Assembly: GCA_015519965.1 (NCBI GenBank)
Contig: WIAM01000088.1
Location: forward strand, 1-37,267
Direction: 5' to 3'
From: Thermaceae bacterium
GTDB lineage: Bacteria > Deinococcota > Deinococci > Deinococcales > Marinithermaceae
Length of the DNA stretch: 37,267 nt
A model generated the notes under the pieces. It had not been told where the DNA came from, searched no databases, and saw only the letters and a list, made by a program, of their open reading frames with translations. Positions 7,559 through 17,352 of the stretch are shown here, one piece after another. Made by a program: the position numbers and the translations under genes. Position 1 is the first letter of the stretch. Each line of letters opens with the position of its first letter.

Positions 7559-7976
7559 AGAGAACCCGCGCCCCGACCACGCGCCAGCCCTCGGGGGCCG
7601 GGACCCGCTCCGCCAGCGCCTCGGAAGCCAGTTCGGGAAGCTTGTCGGTCAGGATATCCTCGACCCGGCCGCACGCCAGGCAAACCAGGTGATGGTGCGG
7701 GCGCGTGTAACCGTCGTAACGGGTCATCCCCAGCGGGTCCTTAAAATCCCACACCAAGCCGGCCTGCTTCAAAACCTGGAGGTTGAGGTAGACGGTCGAA
7801 AGGCCGATGTCGTACCCCTTCTTCCTGAGGCCGCGGTAGAGCTCCTCCGGGGTCGGATGGACGTTCTTGCGATCGAGGAACGCCAGAATCCGTTCCCGGG
7901 GCACCGTGTGACGCAGGCCCGCGCCGCGCAAGCGTCCGCGATGGTCGCGCCGGACGGAAGCCTGAACCTTGGGCAT
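7482..7976 (-). CDS. Fur-family metal- or peroxide-responsive repressor
   Basis: A 164-residue transcription factor of the Fur/PerR/Zur family. The N-terminal winged helix contains RHTVPRERILAFLDRKNVHPTPEELYRGLRKKGYDIGLSTVYLNLQVL in the expected arrangement (quoted in pieces here; recognition helix near STVYLNL). The metal-sensing region has HHHLVCLACG and a second pair CPRC, which together form the usual structural zinc site. I prefer ATG 7976, which follows a G-rich GGGGGGTGG, over the TTG at 8006, which would add ten residues and run into the operator. Which metal or oxidant it senses cannot be decided from sequence. The last 26 codons, a lysine-rich tail, overlap the end of the PBP gene on the other strand. 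Confidence 0.85.
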   Translation of the reverse strand: MPKVQASVRRDHRGRLRGAGLRHTVPRERILAFLDRKNVHPTPEELYRGLRKKGYDIGLSTVYLNLQVLKQAGLVWDFKDPLGMTRYDGYTRPHHHLVCLACGRVEDILTDKLPELASEALAERVPAPEGWRVVGARVLFTGYCPRCSSGKKGASKPREKTPAR

Positions 7977-7991
7977 AGCCACCCCCCAACA

Positions 7992-8016
7992 GTTCGGTAT
8001 ATCCAACTTACCGAGC
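7992..8016. promoter_or_regulatory. Candidate Fur operator between fur and the DivIC-like gene
   Basis: An inverted repeat GTTCGGTA (7992-7999) and TACCGAGC (8009-8016) with a 9-base spacer, matching at 7 of 8 arm positions. It lies 15 bases upstream of the fur start and just before the -10 of the divergent gene, where a Fur dimer could control both. The sequence is not the E. coli Fur box, so this is a prediction from symmetry and position. Confidence 0.45.
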
Positions 8017-8026
8017 TATTCCACAT

Positions 8027-8032
8027 TATAGT
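8027..8032 (+). promoter_or_regulatory. -10 hexamer of a probable leaderless promoter, DivIC-like gene
   Basis: TATAGT ends 7 bases before GTG 8040, which decides that start over the in-frame GTG at 8031 that overlaps the hexamer. No Shine-Dalgarno sequence is present. Confidence 0.5.
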
Positions 8033-8039
8033 GTATGGC

Positions 8040-8318
8040 GTGGAGAGGGCCCGCCCGAGCCACCGCCTGCTCTACCTGCTCTTCGCCCTCGGCCTTTTCG
8101 AGGTCGCGGGTCTCTTCTTTTTCGAAAGCTACCGCTATTACCAGATCTCCCGGGAAGTCGCGCGGCTCGAACAGGAAAATGAGGCCCTCTGGGCCAAGGT
8201 GCGCGACCTGCGGGCCGAGCTCGCCCACGCCAACGACCCCGCTGAACTCGAGGCCCTGGCCCGCCGGCTGGGACTGGTCAAAAAAGACGAGGTGCTCTAT
8301 GTTAGAAAATCTCATTGA
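8040..8318 (+). CDS. FtsB/DivIC-like septum formation protein
   Basis: A 92-residue bitopic membrane protein of the FtsB/DivIC family, which forms a coiled-coil complex with FtsL and FtsQ at the division septum. The order of elements fits the family: a short basic N-terminus, one transmembrane helix (about residues 10-27, LLYLLFALGLFEVAGLFFF), a coiled coil (about 33-62, with heptads in EVARLEQENEALWAKVRDL), and a small C-terminal DPAELEALARRLGLVKKDEV segment like the conserved end of DivIC. The start is chosen from the -10 spacing. It overlaps the next gene by 20 bases. FtsB and FtsL-like proteins are hard to separate at this length. Confidence 0.75.
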   Translation: MERARPSHRLLYLLFALGLFEVAGLFFFESYRYYQISREVARLEQENEALWAKVRDLRAELAHANDPAELEALARRLGLVKKDEVLYVRKSH

Positions 8319-8574
8319 AGAACTTTTGGAAGATGAAGCGCTGACCCAGGGGCTCTCCGAGTCCGACGCCCAGGAGCTCCTGACCTGGCTGATCAGCCTC
8401 CTGGAGGAAGACGAAACCGAGCGCGGGGGGCACTACGTCCGTGTCCTCGGCAAGCAGGTCGCCAAGCTAGCCAAGAGCCACAACCTTCCGGTGCACGAGC
8501 TGATCGAGCTGGTCGAACTCGCCTGGCAGGATACCGCGGTCTCCCTCGAGACGCCTTCGCCGCTCGAGGCCTGA
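8299..8574 (+). CDS. Small acidic helical protein of unknown function
   Basis: A 91-residue protein I do not recognise. It is acidic, begins MLENLIEELLEDEALTQGLSE, and looks almost entirely alpha-helical, with no cysteine, no signal peptide and no membrane segment. The start ATG lies inside the DivIC-like gene (20-base overlap), so the two are translationally coupled and probably work in the same context. It ends 6 bases before the convergent dnaE stop, and codon choice looks like that of its neighbours, so it is very likely a real gene. Confidence 0.65.
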   Translation: MLENLIEELLEDEALTQGLSESDAQELLTWLISLLEEDETERGGHYVRVLGKQVAKLAKSHNLPVHELIELVELAWQDTAVSLETPSPLEA

Positions 8575-8580
8575 CCCCCC

Positions 8581-12255
<3,675 letters not shown>

Positions 12256-12318
12256 CCCTCCAGGATACCTGCCGGCGAGACTCGGCCACGCCGGGGGCAT
12301 TCTTCACTCTAATCTTTC

Positions 12319-12338
12319 TCATGTCAAATGTCCCATGA
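12319..12338. promoter_or_regulatory. CAAATGTCC-core site A upstream of norC
   Basis: The 20-base stretch has matching ends TCATG and CATGA around the core CAAATGTCC (12325-12333). The same nine-base core recurs upstream of two other genes in this window (26609-26617 and 26894-26902). It lies about 70 bases upstream of the norC ATG and partly overlaps the 18-bp palindrome. It is a candidate operator; the cognate regulator is unknown. Confidence 0.4.
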
Positions 12339-12350
12339 CCGCGGTCATGG
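12333..12350. promoter_or_regulatory. Perfect 18-bp palindrome upstream of the nor operon
   Basis: CCATGACCGCGGTCATGG is a perfect inverted repeat with no spacer. Its centre (12341.5) lies about 41.5 bases before a plausible start site near 12383 that would be served by the AT-rich -10 candidate TTAAGA/TAAGAA at 12371-12377. That is the classic position for a Crp/Fnr-type activator. The symmetry is certain; the role is inferred. Confidence 0.5.
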
Positions 12351-12387
12351 CCCTGCCCCACCGCCATCTTTTAAGAAAGCCTTAATG

Positions 12388-12396
12388 AAAGGAGGT
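12388..12396 (+). promoter_or_regulatory. Strong ribosome binding site of norC
   Basis: AAAGGAGGT lies 4 bases before ATG 12401. It is among the best Shine-Dalgarno matches in the window and contrasts with the many leaderless genes nearby. It shows that the nor operon has an untranslated leader and fixes the norC start. Confidence 0.75.
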
Positions 12397-12400
12397 CGGT

Positions 12401-13075
12401 ATGGACTACAGTTGGATCCAGATCGCCGTCGCGGCCGTCTTCATCTCCGCCGTCGTCACCCTCGTCCTTAGCCGCGGCTACGGCTGGTTGTCACCAACCT
12501 TCTGGCGCAACGCCGCCGTGGTCAGCAGCGTGGTGATGACCGGCATCCTCTTGTGGCTCACCTTCGACACCCAGGGCAAGATCCGACCCGGGGCCGGGCG
12601 GGTGCCCGCCTGGGACGTGATCAACTACGAAATCGGCCTCAAGTGGGACCCGGAAAAACGCCGCCAGGTCCCGGTAGTCGGCGAGAAAACCGGTTTTTTC
12701 GGCCAGGAACTGAGCAACGAGGCGGCCTACAAGCTGATCAACCGGGGCAAGATGACGCTCCAGGGGCGCAACTGCATGGAGTGCCACACCATCCTGGGCA
12801 ACGGGGCCTACTACGCGCCGGACCTCACCCGGGCCTACCAGGACCCCTGGTGGGCTGAGCGTCTCATGCCGATGCTCGGCGTGAAGACCCGGGAAGAAGC
12901 GATCGCCAAATGGCTGCAAAATCCCCCCGCCTACCCCCAGGGCAAGCGCCGCATGCCGAACCTGCACATCAGCGAGGAGGAAGCCCGGGCGCTGGTGGCG
13001 TTCCTCAAGTGGATGTCCGCCATCGATACCAACGGCTTCCCGCCGCGCTTTGGCGTGGTGAAGGCCGAGCAGTAA
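12401..13075 (+). CDS. norC: Nitric oxide reductase cytochrome c subunit
   Basis: NorC passes electrons to NorB in the cytochrome c-dependent NO reductase, with its heme on the outer face of the membrane. The 224 residues include a single heme c site CMECH (Cys125, Cys128, His129) in GRNCMECHTILGNGAYYAPDLTR, a NorC hallmark, and the likely axial methionine at about residue 185 in RRMPNLHIS. Two hydrophobic segments precede the heme domain (about 5-24 and 35-57), whereas Pseudomonas-type NorC has one. norB follows 10 bases after the stop, with AAGGAGG overlapping the stop. It heads the norC-norB-norH cluster. Confidence 0.93.
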   Translation: MDYSWIQIAVAAVFISAVVTLVLSRGYGWLSPTFWRNAAVVSSVVMTGILLWLTFDTQGKIRPGAGRVPAWDVINYEIGLKWDPEKRRQVPVVGEKTGFFGQELSNEAAYKLINRGKMTLQGRNCMECHTILGNGAYYAPDLTRAYQDPWWAERLMPMLGVKTREEAIAKWLQNPPAYPQGKRRMPNLHISEEEARALVAFLKWMSAIDTNGFPPRFGVVKAEQ

Positions 13076-13085
13076 GGAGGGAGAC

Positions 13086-14519
13086 ATGGCTTCGATTGCA
13101 ATGAAAAAGGGCGAAGGACTCTACGAATCGCAGAAACTGGCCCTGGCGTATTTTGCGGTGGCCCTCATTCTCTTTGGGGCCCAGTTGCTCTTTGGCCTCC
13201 TCGCCGCCTACCAGTACATCGACCCCAACTTCCTCTTTGGCAAGCTCTCGTTCATGACCAACCGCACCGTCCACGTCAACGCCATGATCGTCTGGCTCCT
13301 GGTGGGGCTCATGGGCGGAGTGTATTGGTTCCTCCCCATCGAGACCGGCCGTGAGGTGGTCGGCATCCGCCTCGCCAAGTGGATCTGGTGGATCATCGTG
13401 GCCGGCGTGGGCGTGGTGGTTTTGGTCTACCTCTTCGTGCAGGTCGGCCCCGGCACCGCCACCACGCTTTGGTTCATCAACGAGGGTCGCGAATACATCG
13501 AGGCCCCGCGCTGGGCGGACCTCGCCATCATCGCCTGGGTCGCCGTCTTTCTCTATAACGTCGTCGCCACCACCCTGGCCAGCCGCCGTGTCACCGGCCT
13601 TTTGGGGGTACTCATCTTCGACCTGGTGGCGCTCGGCGCCCTCTACAGCGCCGGTGTGCACTACACGGTCAACGTCACCATGGATCAGTACCTCTGGTGG
13701 TGGGTGGTGCACCTTTGGGTCGAGGCCACCTGGGAGGTTTTGGTCGGCGTGCTGATGGCCTGGAGCCTGATGTACCTGCTCGGCACGCCGCGCAAGCTGG
13801 TGGAAACCTGGCTCTACCTCGAGGTGGCCCTGGTCTTCGGCACCGGCATCCTGGGGCTCGGCCACCACTACTTCTGGATCGGCACCCCCGAGTACTGGAT
13901 CGGTCTCGGCGGCTTCTTCTCGGCGCTCGAACCCCTGCCCTTGGTGGCCATGGTGGTCCACGCGGTCTACGACGCCGGCGCCCACCGGCTCCATGCGGTG
14001 AACCGCCCGGCCTTCTTCTGGGCTATTTTGCAGGCCTTCGGCAACTTCATCGGCGCCGGCGTGTGGGGCTTCATGCAAACGCTGCCCCAGATCAACCTCT
14101 ACTCCCACGGCACCCAGCTCGCCGCCGCCCACGGCCACCTGGCCTTCTTCGGCGCCTACGTCGGCACCGTGCTCACCCTGGTCTACATCGCCGTCCAAAA
14201 CGCGGCCAAGGTGGTGCGGATCCCCCTCGACACCCGGAGCTGGAGTTGGTCTTACGCCCTCTTCATCCTTGGCATCTTCGGCCTCGCCGGATCCTTCACC
14301 ATCTCCGGCTTCGTGCAAACCATGGTCGAGCGCGCCGAACTCGGCAGCACCTGGGCCGCGTTCATCGCCAGCTACACCCACCCCTGGTACACCAACACCC
14401 TGGTATGGCGGTTCTTCTTCGGCCTCATGATCTTCGCCGCCTACCTCATCCTGGTCTACGACCTCCTCTCCATCTACGCCGGCCGGGCGCTCGGCAAGGA
14501 GGTGCGCCGTGCTCAGTAA
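13086..14519 (+). CDS. norB: Nitric oxide reductase large subunit
   Basis: The integral-membrane catalytic subunit of cNOR, which reduces 2 NO to N2O at a heme b3/non-heme iron centre; 477 residues, about 12 hydrophobic helices. All ligand positions known from Pseudomonas NorB can be found, mostly at +2. They are His63 and His349 for the low-spin heme, His351 for heme b3, His209, His260 and His261 for FeB, Glu213 as FeB ligand and Glu217 nearby, in HLWVEATWE, GLGHHYFWIG and AAAHGHLAFFGAY. The absence of a fused N-terminal quinol-oxidising extension and the adjacent norC mark it as cNOR, not qNOR. Its end overlaps norH by 11 bases. Confidence 0.96.
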   Translation: MASIAMKKGEGLYESQKLALAYFAVALILFGAQLLFGLLAAYQYIDPNFLFGKLSFMTNRTVHVNAMIVWLLVGLMGGVYWFLPIETGREVVGIRLAKWIWWIIVAGVGVVVLVYLFVQVGPGTATTLWFINEGREYIEAPRWADLAIIAWVAVFLYNVVATTLASRRVTGLLGVLIFDLVALGALYSAGVHYTVNVTMDQYLWWWVVHLWVEATWEVLVGVLMAWSLMYLLGTPRKLVETWLYLEVALVFGTGILGLGHHYFWIGTPEYWIGLGGFFSALEPLPLVAMVVHAVYDAGAHRLHAVNRPAFFWAILQAFGNFIGAGVWGFMQTLPQINLYSHGTQLAAAHGHLAFFGAYVGTVLTLVYIAVQNAAKVVRIPLDTRSWSWSYALFILGIFGLAGSFTISGFVQTMVERAELGSTWAAFIASYTHPWYTNTLVWRFFFGLMIFAAYLILVYDLLSIYAGRALGKEVRRAQ

Positions 14520-14838
14520 CCACGAGGTCGCCCTCATGGTCCGGGACATCATGATCTACGGCATCTTCTTCGTCCTCTCGGCCGGGCTCTACGCCATGTT
14601 CTACGCGCTGGGCAAGCTCTTTGGCCGCCCCGGCTGGACCACCTTTTCCTACCTCTTCGCCTTCGGCGAGCTGGCCAGCGCCGCTGGGATGATCCGGGCC
14701 GGGTACCTCGACCCGTTCTGGGTCAAGCTCATCGCCTTTTCCGCCATCGTCTACCTCTTCATTCCCCAGGCCATGTGGTGGGTGGTCACCCGCTTCCACA
14801 GCGAGCTCGATGAATACGCGCACGATTTCGGGAGGTAA
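14509..14838 (+). CDS. norH: NorH-like third subunit of nitric oxide reductase
   Basis: A 109-residue membrane protein with three predicted helices (about residues 14-35, 45-62 and 70-92), no cofactor motif and a charged C-terminus (SELDEYAHDFGR). A small membrane protein encoded directly after norB was described in Thermus thermophilus as NorH, a third subunit needed for efficient denitrification in vivo. Position, size and topology fit. The GTG start at 14509 has AAGGAGG at 14496-14502 and overlaps the norB stop by 11 bases, so it is translated together with norB. The name rests on synteny and topology because I cannot align it here. Confidence 0.75.
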   Translation: MLSNHEVALMVRDIMIYGIFFVLSAGLYAMFYALGKLFGRPGWTTFSYLFAFGELASAAGMIRAGYLDPFWVKLIAFSAIVYLFIPQAMWWVVTRFHSELDEYAHDFGR

Positions 14839-14841
14839 TCC

Positions 14842-15597
14842 ATGGAGGTCACTCGGGTAGAAGTTTTCCTCGATGGCAGCGAGACGGCCCTGGCGGTCAT
14901 CGACGCGCCGCCATTCACGCTGCGGCTCGATCCCCAGGTGCTGGGCGAGGGGCAACACGTGCTCTCCGCCGTGGTCTACTTCGAAGACGGCTCGAGCGAG
15001 CGCCACGAGTACGTCTTTGAGGTCGAACAGCACGGGCCGGTTTACGTAGGCCACGTGGCCCGGGCCGCGGTGAAGAGTCCGCTCGAGGTCGAAGTCATCG
15101 ACCCGGTGGAAAAGGAAGCGCTCATCCGCCCCAGCGCCTTCAAACACATGGTGCTGCCGGCACTGCTCTTCTTGCTGGTGGTCGGGGTGGCCTGGTGGCT
15201 CTCCCGGGCCGGCGACAACGGCTCCAGCGCCGGGATCCTGGCGGCGGGCGGGGTTGTCTCCACCCTGTCCCCCGCCGCCAAGAGCCAGCCGGGGCAAGCG
15301 ACGGGGCCAGCCGACGGCCAGGCGCTCTACCAGCAGCGATGCGCGAGCTGCCACCAAAACGACGGCCAGGGCATCGCCGGGGTCTTCCCCGCCCTGGCGC
15401 AAAACCCCAAGCTGGCCGACGAAACCTTCGTGATCAAGACGATCCTCAACGGCATCCCCGGAACCGGCATGCCGGCCTTCGGGGGCCAGCTCAGCGACAC
15501 CCAGGTGGCGGCCATCGCCAGCTACATCCGCACCGCCTGGGGCAACGGCTTTGGTTCCGTAGACGCGGGCGCGGTCAGGGCCCTGCGCGGCCAGTAG
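14842..15597 (+). CDS. Membrane cytochrome c with an Ig-like N-terminal domain
   Basis: A 251-residue protein of three parts. Residues about 3-65 look like a bacterial Ig-like beta domain: VTRVEVFLDG, then APPFTLRLDPQVLGEGQHVLSAVVYFEDGSS, the usual pattern in which a 'VDG...AP(Y/F)...L..G.H.L.A..yD' framework is visible. One transmembrane helix follows at about 103-120. A linker then leads to a class I cytochrome c domain with CASCH (Cys167, Cys170, His171) and the likely axial methionine 210 in GTGMPAFGG. No signal peptide precedes the Ig-like part. GGGAGGT at 14830-14836 serves the ATG. Lying between norH and nirS, it is a good candidate electron donor to NO or nitrite reductase. I know no described protein with this arrangement in a nor operon. 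Confidence 0.8.
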   Translation: MEVTRVEVFLDGSETALAVIDAPPFTLRLDPQVLGEGQHVLSAVVYFEDGSSERHEYVFEVEQHGPVYVGHVARAAVKSPLEVEVIDPVEKEALIRPSAFKHMVLPALLFLLVVGVAWWLSRAGDNGSSAGILAAGGVVSTLSPAAKSQPGQATGPADGQALYQQRCASCHQNDGQGIAGVFPALAQNPKLADETFVIKTILNGIPGTGMPAFGGQLSDTQVAAIASYIRTAWGNGFGSVDAGAVRALRGQ

Positions 15598-15608
15598 GAG
15601 CCCTGGGG

Positions 15609-15628
15609 CCCCGCGTCTCGGCGCGGGG
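15609..15628 (+). other. Intercistronic hairpin between the Ig-cytochrome gene and nirS
   Basis: A 7-bp GC stem CCCCGCG/CGCGGGG (15609-15615 and 15622-15628) closes a 6-base loop. No T run follows, so it is not a normal terminator. It could stabilise or process the mRNA, or weaken transcription into nirS. The spacer 15598-15670 holds no good promoter that I can see. Confidence 0.4.
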
Positions 15629-15670
15629 AGACATGGATCATCCGGGCGGGCGGAAAGGAACGGTGGTGAG

Positions 15671-17299
15671 ATGATGCGGTGGTTTAAGTGGTTGTTCGTC
15701 CTCCTTCTGGGTAGCTGGGCCCTGGCCCAGGGCGATATCCAGGTGCCCAAGCTAACGCCAGACGAGGCGAACAAGGCCAAGGAGATCTACTTCCAGCAAT
15801 GCGCGGGATGCCACGGCGTTTTGCGCAAAGGGGCCACGGGGAAAAACCTCGAGCCGGAAACCCTCATCAAGCAGGGTAAGGGCGTTGACTTTTTGAAGAC
15901 CATCATCACCAACGGCTACGGGGGCATGCCGGCCTGGGGCAAGCTTGGCATCCTGTCCGACGACGAGGTCGATCTCATGGCCAAGTTCCTGCTCAACCCA
16001 GTTCCCGAACCGCCCCCCTGGACCTTCCAGGAAGCCAAGGCCACCTGGCGGGTGCTGGTCCCAGTCAAGATGCGGCCCACCAAGCCGGAGACCAAGCGGG
16101 ACTGGCAGAACTACTTCGGGGTCATCCTCCGCGACGTGGGGAAGGTGGCCATCGTCGACGGCGATACCAAGGAGCTGGTGAAGATCCTGCCCACCGGCTA
16201 CGCCACCCACATCCTGCGTTCGTCGAAGGACGGCCGCTACTTCTACACCATCGGCCGCGACGGCTGGGCCAAGATCATCGACCTGTGGATGGAAGAGCCC
16301 ACCATCGTGGCCGAGGTGCGCGCCTGCCTTGACGCCCGCTCGATCGACACCTCCAAATACCCCGGCTACGAGGGCAAGTACGCCATCATCGGGTGCTACT
16401 GGCCAAGCGCTTTCCTGATCGTCGACGGGCAGACGATGGAGCCGCTCAAGATGATCTCGACCCAGGGCTACGTCAAAAGCCAGGGTGAGTTCCTGCGGGA
16501 AAACCGGGTGGCCTCGATCGTCAGCTCGCACTTCAGCCCCGAGTGGATCGTGAACATCAAGGAAGGTGGTGAAACTTGGCTCGTCGACTACGACAAGATC
16601 GAGAAGAAGGGTCGCCCGGTCAGCATCGTCAACATCGACACCGAGCGCTACCTCCACGACGGCGGCTGGGATATGAGCAAGCGCTACTTCCTGGTGGCGG
16701 CCAACACCGAGAACAAGATCGTGGTCATCGACGCCAAGACCCGCGAGTTCGTGGCCAGCATTCCGGTGGGCAAAAAGCCCCACCCCGGCCGGGGCGCGAC
16801 CTGGGTTCACCCCAAATACGGTCCAGTCTGGGCCACCGGGCACATTAAGGACAACAAGATCGCGGTGATCGGTACCGATCCCAAGGATCACCCCGAGTAC
16901 GCCTGGAAGGTGGTCAAGATGATCAAGACCCCCTACCCGGGCAACCTCTTCATCAAGACCCACCCCAAGAGCCCCTGGCTCATCGTCGATTTCCCGGTCG
17001 CCCCCACCCCCAAGGCCAACGCCACCCTCTGCGCCTGGGACAAGAACGACCTCGACAAGGACCCGGTGTGCTGGCAGGTCCCCGGGGCGCTTGAGAAAAA
17101 AGCGCGCATGGTCCACATCGAGTTCAACAAGGACGGGACCGAGTTTTGGGTTTCGGCCTGGGGCAACGTCAACACCCCCACCTTCATCGTTATCTACGAC
17201 GCAAAGACGCTGAAGGAGAAGGCACGCATCGAAGGCGAGTGGGTCATCACGCCCACCGGGAAGTTCAACGTCTACAACACCGCCAACGACATCTACTAA
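15671..17299 (+). CDS. nirS: Cytochrome cd1 nitrite reductase
   Basis: The periplasmic dimeric enzyme that reduces nitrite to NO; 542 residues. A Sec signal peptide (about 1-19, cleavage after ALA) is followed by a cytochrome c domain with CAGCH (Cys44, Cys47, His48) in the typical QQCAGCHGVLRKGATGK. The eight-bladed heme d1 propeller comes next: the proximal ligand His180 in GYATHILRSS, and the two catalytic distal histidines His329 in YLHDGGWD and His371 in KPHPGRGATW. The C-terminal TPTGKFNVYNT motif is complete. Two ATG codons are adjacent (15671 and 15674). It sits downstream of the nor genes and is followed by a terminator. None of the heme d1 assembly genes (nirF, nirJ, nirDLGH, nirE) lies beside it, so they must be elsewhere if the enzyme is active. 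Confidence 0.96.
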   Translation: MMRWFKWLFVLLLGSWALAQGDIQVPKLTPDEANKAKEIYFQQCAGCHGVLRKGATGKNLEPETLIKQGKGVDFLKTIITNGYGGMPAWGKLGILSDDEVDLMAKFLLNPVPEPPPWTFQEAKATWRVLVPVKMRPTKPETKRDWQNYFGVILRDVGKVAIVDGDTKELVKILPTGYATHILRSSKDGRYFYTIGRDGWAKIIDLWMEEPTIVAEVRACLDARSIDTSKYPGYEGKYAIIGCYWPSAFLIVDGQTMEPLKMISTQGYVKSQGEFLRENRVASIVSSHFSPEWIVNIKEGGETWLVDYDKIEKKGRPVSIVNIDTERYLHDGGWDMSKRYFLVAANTENKIVVIDAKTREFVASIPVGKKPHPGRGATWVHPKYGPVWATGHIKDNKIAVIGTDPKDHPEYAWKVVKMIKTPYPGNLFIKTHPKSPWLIVDFPVAPTPKANATLCAWDKNDLDKDPVCWQVPGALEKKARMVHIEFNKDGTEFWVSAWGNVNTPTFIVIYDAKTLKEKARIEGEWVITPTGKFNVYNTANDIY

Positions 17300-17328
17300 A
17301 AACCTTTCACCGACATCCGACCAAGGGC

Positions 17329-17352
17329 CCCCCGGCGCTGCCGGGGGTTTTT
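17329..17352 (+). terminator. Intrinsic terminator of the nor-nir cluster
   Basis: An 8-bp stem CCCCCGGC/GCCGGGGG (17329-17336 and 17340-17347) with loop GCT is followed by five T (17348-17352). It ends transcription of nirS 30 bases after the stop and touches the stop codon of the convergent Crp/Fnr gene. Confidence 0.85.

Noticed and set aside
12301-12400. A canonical Fnr/Dnr box (TTGAT-N4-ATCAA) upstream of norC
   Set aside because: I looked for it because of the nearby Crp/Fnr gene and found none; only the different 18-bp palindrome is present.
13005-17116. Long antisense frames across norB, the cytochrome gene and nirS
   Set aside because: Protein composition is typical of reverse-complement frames of high-GC genes (D, E, H and G rich), and the sense genes are unambiguous.
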